A DNA stretch of 64,000 nucleotides from assembly GCA_030762895.1 (NCBI GenBank), contig CM061062.1:139917104-139981103 (forward strand), read 5' to 3'. The position numbers and the translations under genes were made by a program. Positions 49,089-58,722 of this stretch are shown here, piece after piece; position 1 is the stretch's first letter; the number at the start of each line of letters is the position of its first letter. The notes beneath the pieces were generated by a model, which was not told the origin of the DNA, searched no databases, and saw only the letters and a program-made list of their open reading frames with translations. Source of the stretch: Sophora flavescens (taxonomy: Eukaryota > Streptophyta > Magnoliopsida > Fabales > Fabaceae).

Positions 49089-50797
49089 GTAGTGAGGGGC
49101 ATCAAGCTCGCACTAGCCCCTAGGTCACATAAGGCTTGGTCTATTTGCACTTTTTCAATCGAGCAAGCGATAGAGAAACTACCTGGGTCTTTCAGTTTAG
49201 TAGGCATTTTAGCTTCTATATCTTCTTGTTTTTTCCTGACCAACCTTTGTGGGAAAGGTATCGGGGGTTGGTACGGTGGTGGAGGGACATACTTCGGTTC
49301 TGGCTCTTCCTTTTCGCTCGTGTCCTCCTCCGGTTCCACGTCCATTTCAGCTACCCCCACCCCAAGCTTATTATCCCTTAAATGTATGGCATTGCAATGC
49401 TCAATGGGATTTACTTCGAGTTGCCCCGGGAATGTACCCTTAGGTCTCGAGTACGTGCTGGCTTGTTCGGCAATTTGGGTTTCTAGCATCTTGCTATGAG
49501 CGGCTAAATTGTCTACCTTAGATGCTAGCTCCTTTATTGCCTCATTCTGCTGAGTTTGGGTGGCAACAAAGTTTTCCATGAGAGACTCGAGCTTAAATTT
49601 TTGAACCTGAGGATACCCCGGTGCGGCTCTCTTATTACCTTGGCCTTCTTGGAACTCATGGTTGAGCGTGTTGCTGTAGTTGCCGTAGGAGAGGTAAGGG
49701 TTGTTCTCCCTTTGGTTGTAGGGATTTGGGGGAGCATAGTTGGGAAGCTTCGGGTTCGTGTCGTAGAAGTTGTGACAAGAGTTCACTTGCTCACCCGAAG
49801 CGCCGGATACATGAGCGATACCACGAGGGCATTCCATCATGTCATGTCCCTGCATTCCACAAATCTCACAAATAGTGTTAGTAGCACCTATTGCACTCAC
49901 ATTAGCTCTTTCAATCTTATCTAATCGTTTATTTAGTGAGTCAAATTTAGACATAATCAGATCAATGCTACTTACTTCAAACTTACCCCTCGAAATCTTG
50001 TTCGGGTTATTACCTCTTTCGGATCCCCATTGGTGGTAGTTGGTGGCGACATTCTCAATGATATTGAATGCCTCAGTGAGAGGCCTATTCATAAATGCTC
50101 CACCCGCTGCAGAATCTAGTGACACCTTCGAAGAGTAATCCAATCCGTTATAGAAGGTGTGCACTATTAACCACCTCTCGAGTCCATGGTGTGGGCAAGA
50201 CTCCAGCAGTCCCTTGTATCGATCCCAAGCTTCTGATAATGATTCTCCGTCTTTCTGGAAGAAGCCGGTGATCTGGGTTCTTATGTAGGTCGTCTTGGAT
50301 GGAGGGAAGAATTTTTCCAAGAACTCCTGCTCCAGTTGGTTCCAAGTAGTCAGGGTGTTAGCGGGGATTTGCTTTAGCCAAGCTTTCGCTTTTCCAGTGA
50401 GAGATGAGGGGAACAGTCTCAAACGTACAACATCGACCGAGGCTCCATTAATCCTGATTGCGTCGGTGAACTCTAAGAATGTCTCTATTGGATCGGTCGG
50501 ATCCTCCGAAGGCAATCCTCCTAATTGATGTTGCCGAATCATGTTGATTAGCATGGGCGGTATAGTGTAGTTCTCCGCCTCAATCTCTGGCCTTGCAATC
50601 CCAGTTCGCAAGCCTCGCGCATTTGGGGCTGCGTAGTCCTTCAAAGGTTTTGTATCCGGGAGATTCGCCATGAGTGGAATGGGAATCAACCTTTCTCCCT
50701 CTCTTTGTAGTCTTCTACGTCTGTGGAAGGTCCTCTCAATTTCTGGATCAACCTCACTAAGGCTCCCAAGACTTAGGGATCTTTGCATATAACACAC
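49061..50797 (-). pseudogene. G gag and protease active site, 578-codon frame
   Basis: This is the best-preserved gag in the window. It contains the Athila gag core (WLKQIPANTLTTWNQLEQEF, FFQKDGESLSEAWDRYKGLL, FYNGLDYSSKVSLDSAAGGA), a zinc knuckle CEICGMQGHDMMEC (CX2CX4HX4C), a Tyr/Asn/Pro-rich stretch, a coiled segment (NEAIKELASKVDNLAAHSKM) and the protease start QALCDLGASASLMPL. The frame then fails at TTWKGWKVKS because one base is missing relative to the following protease frame. Gag would package element RNA. The start may be the Met at 50797 or a later one (MANLPDTKPL). Confidence 0.92.
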
Positions 50798-50929
50798 AGA
50801 GAGATGGATACAATAGAAGGAAAAGAAATTTTTGATTTGATTTTTTTTTTGAAATTAAAAATAAAATAAAAAGAAAAGGATCCAGAAAAATCAATTTAAA
50901 AACTAAATTGAAATTCGAAAAGGCACAGT

Positions 50930-50952
50930 CCCCGGCAACGGTGCCAAAAACT
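50930..50952 (-). other. Primer binding site of G
   Basis: The minus strand reads AGTTTTTGGCACCGTTGCCG followed by GGG, matching the Athila-type tRNA-Asp PBS, directly after the LTR end at 50953. Confidence 0.85.
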
Positions 50953-51499
50953 TGATATATCGTGCGTCGCGCATGTGTTGCGCGCCGCGCTCTGCGATTC
51001 CGGCAAGTGTACCAGATTGCCGTCAAGTAATAAAAGATATCGAACCCACAGAGACTGTGTTCCCGAATCGCAATCAATTCTCAAATCGAGTGAATCTGGA
51101 CTTTGTAAAAAGGATTTTTATGTTTTGAGTGAAAAGGATTTTGAATTTGAAATTAAAAGATAGATGAGCAGAAAACAAATAAAACAGAAAACAAATGTTT
51201 TTGGGGTTTTGATCTAAATGGATTCCTAGGGATTTGGGTTACCTTTGAGGCTGTTTATGTTACTAATCTGATTTACCTTTGTTGATTAACGAAATTGCCT
51301 TGAAGGCGAGTTTATCCTCTAATAGCTTAAGCTCCCTCTCGGGTTACAAAAGCCGTGCCCAATTGACCCGACCCTTACTCTCGTGGTAGTCGATCCCAGA
51401 TTGGACCCTTTGTGCTTCGTGACAACTCGTTGCTCCTCGAGGGACGACTTCTAACTCTCGTGATTTCAGTCCCAAGTCTGACTTCTATAGGTCCGACAC

Positions 51500-51670
51500 C
51501 TAAGTTCACCGCTAGGTTCCTCCTTAGAATGTCTCAGCCATGCAAATAACCTAAGTTCACCGCTAGGTTCCTCCTTAGAATATCCGCATCTCGCAGATAA
51601 GCGGCCGCCAGACTTTACGAGTGAAACACACTAGAAATCCTAAGTTCACCGCTAGGTTCCTCCTTAGAAC
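51500..51670 (+). repeat. Three-copy 31-bp repeat in the G LTR
   Basis: The unit CCTAAGTTCACCGCTAGG ... CCTTAGAA occurs at 51500, 51550 and 51639. CTAAG and CTTAG at its ends could pair. Spacers of 19 and 58 bp share CGCA(A/G)ATAAGCGG(C/T)C. Confidence 0.85.
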
Positions 51671-51981
51671 GTCTACATCACGCAAATAAGCGGTCACCGA
51701 ATTTATGAGAGATTAACACACTAGAAATCAGATCTAAAACAATAACGAAATCAACAACGATTTTACATCAAATCAACAACATTTACAAAACTCGGGCAGA
51801 GCCCCAATCCCTAGAAACAAACTACTACTCCAGTCTTGCCATGGAGATGACCAGCTGGGTTGACAACATAATGAAAAATACAAAAATCAGAGAAGAGAGG
51901 AGGAGAGGAGAAGATGATCCTAAAATGTAGCCAAGAGTGTCCTAGATGATGTGTATCCTCCCTTATGCATCTGCCTGGTCC

Positions 51982-51991
51982 ATATTTATAG
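51982..51991 (-). promoter_or_regulatory. TATA box of the G LTR
   Basis: The minus strand reads TATAAATATG, about 480 bp inside the LTR start and downstream of the palindrome pairs, a standard promoter layout. Confidence 0.6.
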
Positions 51992-52059
51992 AAATTGGGA
52001 AGTTAGAGTCCCAAACCAACTCAAAATCTGATCTATTTCGGTTTCTTCGGGTCCAAGTA

Positions 52060-52250
52060 ATGCGCGTCACGGCCATGATGGTCATCACAGCTAGGCCGTG
52101 ATGGGCTCTGACTTGTGGGGGTTTTTGGTCACGGCCGTGATGGATATCACGGCCAGGCCGTGACAGACTCTGACTTCAGCCTTTGTTCTTTTTCAGTTTT
52201 GCTCGATCATGGCCGTGATGGTCATCACGGCTAAGCCATGATGGGCTCTG
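52060..52250. repeat. Three CACGGCC(G/A)TGA palindrome pairs in G U3
   Basis: Each pair is GTCACGGCC(A/G)TGATGG, a 3-5-bp spacer, then ATCACGGC(T/C)AGGCCGTGA-like sequence, followed by GGGCTCTGACTT or a close variant. All three lie within 260 bp upstream of the TATA box. Confidence 0.85.
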
Positions 52251-52496
52251 TTTGGCTCATTTTCTGCACTTTTAAAGCTCCATCTTCATCCAAACTCCCT
52301 CATGGTTGATCTTGAGCATTTTACCCTTGATTTCTGCAAAACAACACCACGAAAACCGCCTTACCCATTCCAAAGGAAAATTAACCTAAAATCTAATAAA
52401 AATATGCCTAAACTACATGAAAATGCATTCGAAATGATAGACAAAGATGATGTGAAATCACACTCATCAGTACACTTGCCGGAGCCCATCAATACT

Positions 52497-54520
52497 CAGG
52501 GTAAATTTGAGATAACTAGGCTCTACCGGGGTACACGATGCACTTGGAGCTACCTAATGGTCATTATGAGCCTCCCGAGTCCAGTTTTAATTACATCCCC
52601 GAGGTTTTTTCACAGACCGACCCCTTCGTAATCTGTACTCGCACTTGAGTACAACTAACCTCGTATGACTCCCAATCATACGGCTCGCCACCTTGGCAAA
52701 AGGCAATGCAACAAACATGACCCTAGTTAACACCGGAACCTTCTTACACATTCACACTCTCATAGTGGATGCCCATACATCCCCAGCCTCAAAGCCACAG
52801 TCTCAAGGCATTACCACGGTGTTAACTCTCAACTCATCCATACAACATATATTCGTCATAACAATAAGCTAATCATCAATTCTCATATACCAATAGAATA
52901 ATCATAAAATCATGTTCAGTATACCAAGTATGGAAAAAATCATGTATCATCATGTTTAAGTCAAACAGCGCATAATTATGCAATTCGGACAACCTCAATC
53001 AACATAAAGTCTCTAACTTAAGGTATCAGGATTACTGTCAATAAATCTACAACCACTAAACCCGAGACAACATTAAAATATTAATTTATTTTGGTTTAGC
53101 TGTTGTCGATTATTTGACTTTCTAGAAGGGTCTGGGGAACCCTACACACATGCATATATAATTATTATTCTACGCTTGCCTCCCCGACGATGTCGGTTAC
53201 TTTCTCCCCACCTTACCTACATGCACACTTTCTCGTAAAAGCTTCGAATGCGTCCACTCTACTGAAACGAGCCTCGGCACGCTTTCCAACAATGTCCACA
53301 AATTTGCCACCATCCATGCTAATACATCTATCGTTCCATTTTTTATCCCGATTTCACGTACGAGTATTTCAATTTGCCGAAAACACAAATACCAACAGAA
53401 TCAACAACAGGCTCCAATTGATTTGAATCAAGAGATGAAATCAAAGGAAAAACTTACGAGAACAGTGCCTGGACTTAGGGGAAGTCATATTCAAGAGTGA
53501 GATCAAGAATCCAAGGGAAGTGTACCCAAAACGGGCTACTGTACGAGCTCCATATCTCCAGCTACAGACCTTCAATTTCCAAATTGAACGGTGACAATGT
53601 AGAACTACTTGTCCTTAACCTCCTCTGATATTTTCAGCCCGAACCAATGGTGAACGAACCTAGGATGGCCGTTCTATGGTGACAGGTTAGAAGTTACACG
53701 GGTTGAGTTTCTCACCATCCAGGTTCACATTGCGAGCTGATTATCTCCAACTATGGACATGATTTCGAAATTCTGACCGTCGGATATGAATAACCACAAG
53801 TCTTCAACCTTCATATAAATTTTGCGAATGATCCAATGGTGTAAGAGTATATGGTGATGATGTTTATGTGACAACTCCAACAAAGCTCTCCAAACCCTCA
53901 ACAATGGCTTCACTTTATCTTTCACCTTTCCTTCTCTTGCTCTTAGCTCACGAAAATGATGAAGTCTGACCACTTTTGGCTTGTCTACTTGGGTTAGATT
54001 TTAGTTTTCTTGACTTAGTTCTTGTTAGCCATGTGTCATTAACTTAGGCAAGTTAGGAAGTTAGTGGGCTAGGTGTCCTTTAGCTATGTTTAGTGGAATC
54101 CAAGTGTCCCTCTTGGTGGCAGTCCCATCCATGCAACCTCCCTCTTAGTGACATATGTCCAATTGTGACGCGTGTCATCCACATATGTTGCCGCATGTTG
54201 TTCCGTCGGTACAACCGGGTGTTTTCTTCCGCATCATCCTGCATAACCTACCGCTGGAACATTTTGCTGTATTGTTTTAGGCTACTCCTAAAACTTGTTG
54301 TACTCATACCCGACCTAATTTCAATATTCCAACTCTCGATTAATTAATTAACCGACCAACTAATCACTCGGTTTGCATTTGTCTGCTTTTCGGACTCGTT
54401 TCAACTCCGGTTCTCCTTAAACTTGAAACATAAGCTAACTAACATAAAAGGAACATGATTAAGTCTTTAATTATACTTAATCTCTTCCTTAAACCCTAAT
54501 CAAGAAATCGGGGTGTTACA
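52497..54520 (-). repeat. 5' LTR of C, segment right of F
   Basis: It continues from CAGGGTAAATTTGAG to GGGTGTTACA, aligned with 33537-35558. Nothing coding is credible. Confidence 0.87.
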
Positions 54521-55026
54521 GTGATCATACTTAAACAAACTTTATCAACAACCAACTCCATCCTTAAGTTCAGATCTCTGAACTATTCAAGCAATTCCAT
54601 CTCCTTAACCATCATTGCGGATACATGCAATGATTTCCTACTCAAAATATCCGCTACAACATTCGCCTTCCCCAGATGGTACAATAAATCAAACTCATAG
54701 TCCTTAATAAACTCCATCCATCTTCACTTTCTCATATTCAATTCTTTCTGATCGAACAGATACTTCAGACTTTTATTGTCACTATAAACATTAAACTTCG
54801 CTCCAGACAGAAAGTGTCGCCATATCTTTAATGCGAACACTATGGTTGCCAACTCCAAATCATGAGTCGGATAGTTCCTCTCATGAATTCTCAATTGTCG
54901 GGAAGCATAAGCCACAACTCTACCCTCTTGCATTAGAACACAACCTAAACCTTGGTATGACGCATCATAGTACACGTCAAATTGTCCTAAAGGATCGGGT
55001 AAAGTCAACGCAGGTGATGTAGTCAA
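54521..55026 (-). pseudogene. D pol: RNase H
   Basis: FDVYYDASYQGLGCVLMQEG, THDLELATIVFALKIWRHFL and VYSDNKSLKYLFDQKELNMR carry the catalytic Asp, Glu and Asp. The frame ends at 54724 and decayed sequence continues to the junction with C. Confidence 0.88.
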
Positions 55027-55475
55027 CCTGTCCTTCAGCTTTTAGAAACTCTGGTCACACTTGTCCATCCATACAAAAGCTGTATTTTTCCTCGTCAATT
55101 GCGTCATAGGCAACACAATCTTCGAGAAACCCTCTATAAACCTCCGATAATATCCAGCTATCCCTAGAAAAATTCGTACCTCACTTACTGACTTAGGTCG
55201 TTCCCACTCAAGAACTGCCTCAACCTTAGCTGGATCTACTACTATACCTTCCTTGTTAATCACATATCCAAGAAACTGGACTTCTTCAATCCAAAATTCA
55301 CACTTGGAAAGTTTAGCATAAAGCTGCCTATCCTTCAAAACTTGCAGCGCCACTCTCAAATGTTCCTCATGATCTTCCCGCATACGAGAATAGATATGGA
55401 TATCGTCGATGAACACAACAACAAACTTATCGAGGAACGGTCTAAAGATTATGTTCACGTAATCCATGAACACGT
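55027..55475 (-). pseudogene. D pol: RT palm end and thumb
   Basis: VVVFIDDIHIYS retains both Asp residues of the active site. CEFWIEEVQFLGYVINKEG, AVLEWERPKSVSEVRIFLGI and FIEGFSKIVLPMTQLTRKNT follow. The upstream palm, about 85 residues by comparison with B and C, is missing at the MITE junction. Confidence 0.88.
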
Positions 55476-55904
55476 ACCGTTCCCCCGCATCCATACCCAT
55501 CAATATTCATGGATATTTATGCCGGTAGCGGGTATCCATGGATATCCGTTGGTATTTAAGAGTTTAAAATAAAAGAAAAGGAAATAAAACTATACAATAT
55601 AATATATCAATATATTATATTAACATTATATAATATACTATATGTATCTAAAAAAATTATTATTGAGGGTTTAACCACTAACAAGTATCAAATAAGAAAG
55701 AAAATAAAGTTTATTTCATCTCAAAATGATAGAAATTGTCATAATATATACTATATATTTAATAAAAAATATTTATTATGAATATGCGGATATCCGCGGG
55801 GCGGGTACTATGATCCCCATCCTCATTTAGTAGGTATCCATTTACTACCCATTACGGGTAATCCATGCGAATATCCATGTGTGCGGGTAATTTTGCCATC
55901 CCTA
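55476..55904 (-). mobile_element. hAT-like MITE fragment in D RT
   Basis: The right end on the minus strand reads TAGGGATGGCAAAATTACCC, a common plant hAT terminal repeat. The interior has GGGTATCCATGGATATCCG and GCGGATATCCGCGGGGCGGG with an AT-rich core. No matching terminal repeat is visible at the left end, and flanking RT sequence is missing there, so a deletion removed one end. Confidence 0.65.
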
Positions 55905-56958
55905 TGCACAACCTAGCATTTCCATCCTTTTTCTTCACAAATAACACCGGAGCTCCCCACGGTGAAACACTCGGTCTTATGAACTCTTTCCCCAACATGT
56001 CATCCAATTGTTTCTTTAACTCTGCCAATTCTACGGGTGACATCCGATAAGGCGCTATAGATATAAGTCCTGTCCCTGGTACAAGATCTATGGTGAATTC
56101 CGCCTCTCGCTTTGGTAGCAAACCTGGAACGTCTGGAGGGAAAACTTCAGGAAACTTTCTCACAATAGGCATAGAATCTATACTAGGAGTCCCATTAGCT
56201 TCCAACGCGAACAACATCACGTACTGTCGAGAATCATCACTCCTCATGGATACTCCTTCATTGGCAGAGACTACACTAGAAGACTCAAGAAATGATAAGG
56301 TCTTACTAAAACAATCTAACATTACATGGTTAGCCGAAAGCCAATCCATGCCAAGGATAAGATATGTCTGTTGTATAGGCAAACAGACAAGGTCTACAAT
56401 AAATGTCCTATTCTCAACAACTATAGGACACTGTAAACAAAAATACATAGTAGTCAAAGAATCACTAGTCGGAGTAGATACGGTAAGGGTATAAGGTAAT
56501 TTAGAAATAAGTAGTTGTAATTGATCTACACACTCATGTGAAATAAAAGAATGTGTAGCACCTGAGTCAAACAATACTGATGAGAGTGTACCTGATATCA
56601 GACACATACCTTGTATAATATCTGCAGATTGAGAGGATTCAGCTCCCCTCACGGTAAATACTCTTCCAGTGACCTGAGGTCTAGTCACCTGTTGTCCTGT
56701 TGCTGGGGCTCCTCTCCCAGCTCCACCGCTATAACCTCCAACTCCTCTACCGGCTGCTGCCGAGCCTGCTTCTGCACTATCGGGCCATATGACCTGGTTT
56801 CCCACAGTCAAAACAACTAGGTCTATCCTTGCAATCTCAAATATGATGCGGTCCTCCGCACTTGCTGTTGATGGCCTGTTCCAACCACTTGTGCTATGGC
56901 AACTGGTACTGATGCAACTGTTTCCACTAGTCTGGTATATGGTCCCCGTCTCCACCAA
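55905..56958 (-). pseudogene. D pol: protease and RT N-terminus
   Basis: VLFDSGATHSFISHECVDQL is the active site, TYLILGMDWLSANHVMLDCF the flap/helix region, FPEVFPPDVPGLLPKREAEF the linker, and YRMSPVELAELKKQLDDMLG plus SPWGAPVLFVKKKDGNARLC the RT start. The upstream part of this frame (above 56780) is gag read out of frame. The frame runs into the MITE. Confidence 0.9.
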
Positions 56959-57780
56959 CTACTACCTACTCTCCTCTGAAATCCTGCTCGAACAGGGCCT
57001 CCACTCCTCTGTTGCCTCTGTTCAACAGCTTGCCTTTGATCTATGCTTTCAATGGCACTACATCTCTCAACCATCTCCGGAAAACTCTGGATATCGAGAG
57101 ACACGACTGCTCTCTGTAGTTCGTGTCGCAGTCCCTCCTCAAATCTTCTACACTGCCAATCCTCATTGGGGAATCTCTGGTAGAACTCTGAAAACTGAAT
57201 CAAAGCCTTAAAATGTGACGCATAATCACCAATAATCATGGTTCCTTGTTTCAGATTCATGAACTCACTCTCTTTCTCACGCTCTCAGATTCACGAAATA
57301 ACTGCAGCTGATCAATCTACCCTCTGCTTCCAGTAGTCTTCTCTTGCCTCTCCACCATGAATCTGCTCCTCTTGTCAGCATGAAGGCTGCATATGTCACC
57401 TTCCTATCCTCTCTGCAGTGCATGGTACTGAATACTTCTCTAACTCTTGTACCCACCACTCTACCTTTTCTCGATCATAATCTCCTCTGAATTGTGGTGG
57501 ATTCCCCTTTAGAAAGGTATTCATTCCATTATCCTCAACTTCTGTAGCTTTCCTATGATTCTGTAGTTCCTGTTGTTCTTTGGTCATTTGCAGCATTCCT
57601 GCATTATGCCGTGTCTGATGTAGCATAGCAGTAGCTAAATCCCTGATGGTCTTGAGAGTCTCAGCTGACTCTCCTCCGCCATTAGTATGACCAGTTTCAA
57701 CATTGCTAACTCCAGCAATTCGCTTAGGTGATCGATCACCACTGTTGTTACCACGTCCTCTACCTCTACCTCTAGCCATG
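56770..57780 (-). pseudogene. D gag, frameshifted, with zinc-knuckle stop
   Basis: The likely start is the Met at 57780 (MARGRGRGRGNNSGDRS). Core pieces are FLKGNPPQFRGDYDREKVEW, GADSWWRGKRRLLEAEG and FYQRFPNEDWQCRRFEEGLR. The zinc knuckle near 56770-56815 gives CFDCGKPGHMAR, a TAG stop at 56779-56777, then C. At least two frameshifts near 57400 and 57270 break it. Confidence 0.82.
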
Positions 57781-57897
57781 ATCCTGTAGTTCGGACTCAT
57801 TACCCAACTTATAAACATAGTCAATATCCGATGTATATTCAACTAGACACAGCCAGTAACAATATCCTAAACCTCACAATCTGATCAGAATCAAACT

Positions 57898-57909
57898 GCT
57901 CTGATACCA
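57898..57909 (-). other. Primer binding site of D
   Basis: The minus strand reads TGGTATCAGAGC, 5 bp from the LTR at 57915. Confidence 0.92.
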
Positions 57910-57914
57910 CCAAA

Positions 57915-58722
57915 TGAGACACCCCGTTGTGCCCCGTTGTACCATTAATTATTTAATTACATTTACTCGCGTTTAAAATCTTAATTATAAAACATATAAC
58001 TTCTGAAAGTCAAACACACCATCATTACAATATATAAATACACACATGTTTATCCATTACATTACAAAACACTATTTAGGGTATCCTTTCAGTAGGATCC
58101 CTCACAGGTACTTAATTATACAAACTGTTTATAAGGAGCGGAAAATAAAACGTCTTATAAGCCTCACTGGCCCTAAACTCACTACACTATATCGTTAGAA
58201 TCTGTAGCTCATCCTCCAGCATCCAGTTCATACAGAGTTCCATCCAACTCCTCGGTAACGTATTTCTCAACCGAGTCTTCTAACGGGAAAAATGTAGACA
58301 TACACAAAAATACATAAATAGGGAGATAAGAAACATTTCTATCATCATAAGCAGAAAAGAATCATAGCATATAATATAACAACGGTCACAGACAAGTAAC
58401 ACTCATCGTTAACAATCATCTTTAAATCACGATACTTCCCTTTACCCTCAATCTCATGCAACTAAACCTTTATGCTGACATGGCCACCACCAATCCTATC
58501 ACACATCCCTTGCCCGCTGAGGGATATTAGTCAGTCGTCCAAGTGACATGTCCCCATTAGCCGGTGCACATCCTCATCCATGGTGAGAATGCTCATGCAA
58601 AGCAATGACACTATAACCACACAGCACGGTAGACCCACACCCTGATTCTCTCTCAAGGATGCTCATGCAAAGCAATGACACTATAGCTTCACAGCCTAAA
58701 ACTAAATTGGGACAGCCCCGCA
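57915..58722 (-). repeat. 5' LTR fragment of D
   Basis: It starts TGAGACACCCCGTTGTGCC and matches the reverse of the solo LTR end, including GTAGGATCCCTCACAGG and GTTCCATCCAACTCCTC. The remaining part of the LTR is cut off by A'. A 26-bp stretch (GCTCATGCAAAGCAATGACA then CTATA) is repeated at about 58590 and 58660. A short minus-strand frame near 58280-58195 encodes EELDGTLYELDAGG, like EELDGTPYEPKAGG in the solo LTR. Confidence 0.85.

Larger units (their letters stand above)
46792..52469 (-). mobile_element. Element G: Athila-like gag-protease element with a single LTR
   Basis: It is flanked by GTACA (46787-46791 and 52470-52474), a duplication of the F LTR target. On the minus strand the order is LTR (52469-50953), PBS, gag, protease, about 1.7 kb noncoding, PPT, and then directly the TSD. 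The expected 3' LTR is absent apart from at most the three bases TGA. No RT or integrase remnant is seen, so it depended on a relative even when complete. Gag and protease are separated by one frameshift only. Confidence 0.85.
50953..52469 (-). repeat. LTR of G (the only copy)
   Basis: 1517 bp; on the minus strand it begins TGATGAGTGTG and ends CGATATATCA. Features are palindrome pairs in U3 (52060-52250), a TATA box (51982-51991) and three copies of a 31-bp repeat (51500-51670). Confidence 0.87.
40714..52491 (+). mobile_element. Element F: non-autonomous Athila-like retrotransposon, split by G
   Basis: It is bounded by a perfect TSD ATACT (40709-40713, 52492-52496). LTR 1 is 40714-42006, internal 42007-45533, LTR 2 45534-46791 plus 52475-52491. 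Without G it is about 6.1 kb. The PBS is of the Asp-tRNA type (CGGCGCCGTTGTCGGGGA). There is no gag, protease, RT or integrase. Instead a frame of unknown function with several stops occupies 42145-43370. The last part before LTR 2 (CTTGAGGACAAGCAAAGC) is the Athila PPT region. Confidence 0.87.
32942..54520 (-). mobile_element. Element C: degenerate Tekay/Del-like chromovirus with nested F and G
   Basis: The left LTR (32942-35558) lacks its first 404 bp, the internal region is 35559-39713, and the right LTR starts TGAGACACCCCGATG at 39714 and ends GGGTGTTACA at 54520. F, with G inside it, interrupts the right LTR. Order on the minus strand is PBS, shortened gag, protease, RT, RNase H, integrase, chromodomain, PPT. 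Stops, frameshifts and lost catalytic residues mark it as dead. The right end abuts pol of element D, so C was probably inserted there. The left flank is lost, so no TSD can be checked. Confidence 0.88.
54521..58722 (-). mobile_element. Element D: truncated Tekay/Del-like chromovirus
   Basis: The minus-strand order is LTR fragment (58722-57915), PBS, gag, protease, partial RT, RNase H, and it is cut at 54521 by element C. Integrase and the 3' LTR are missing from the window. The LTR resembles the solo LTR at 3539-6974. A hAT-like MITE replaces part of RT. Confidence 0.88.
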
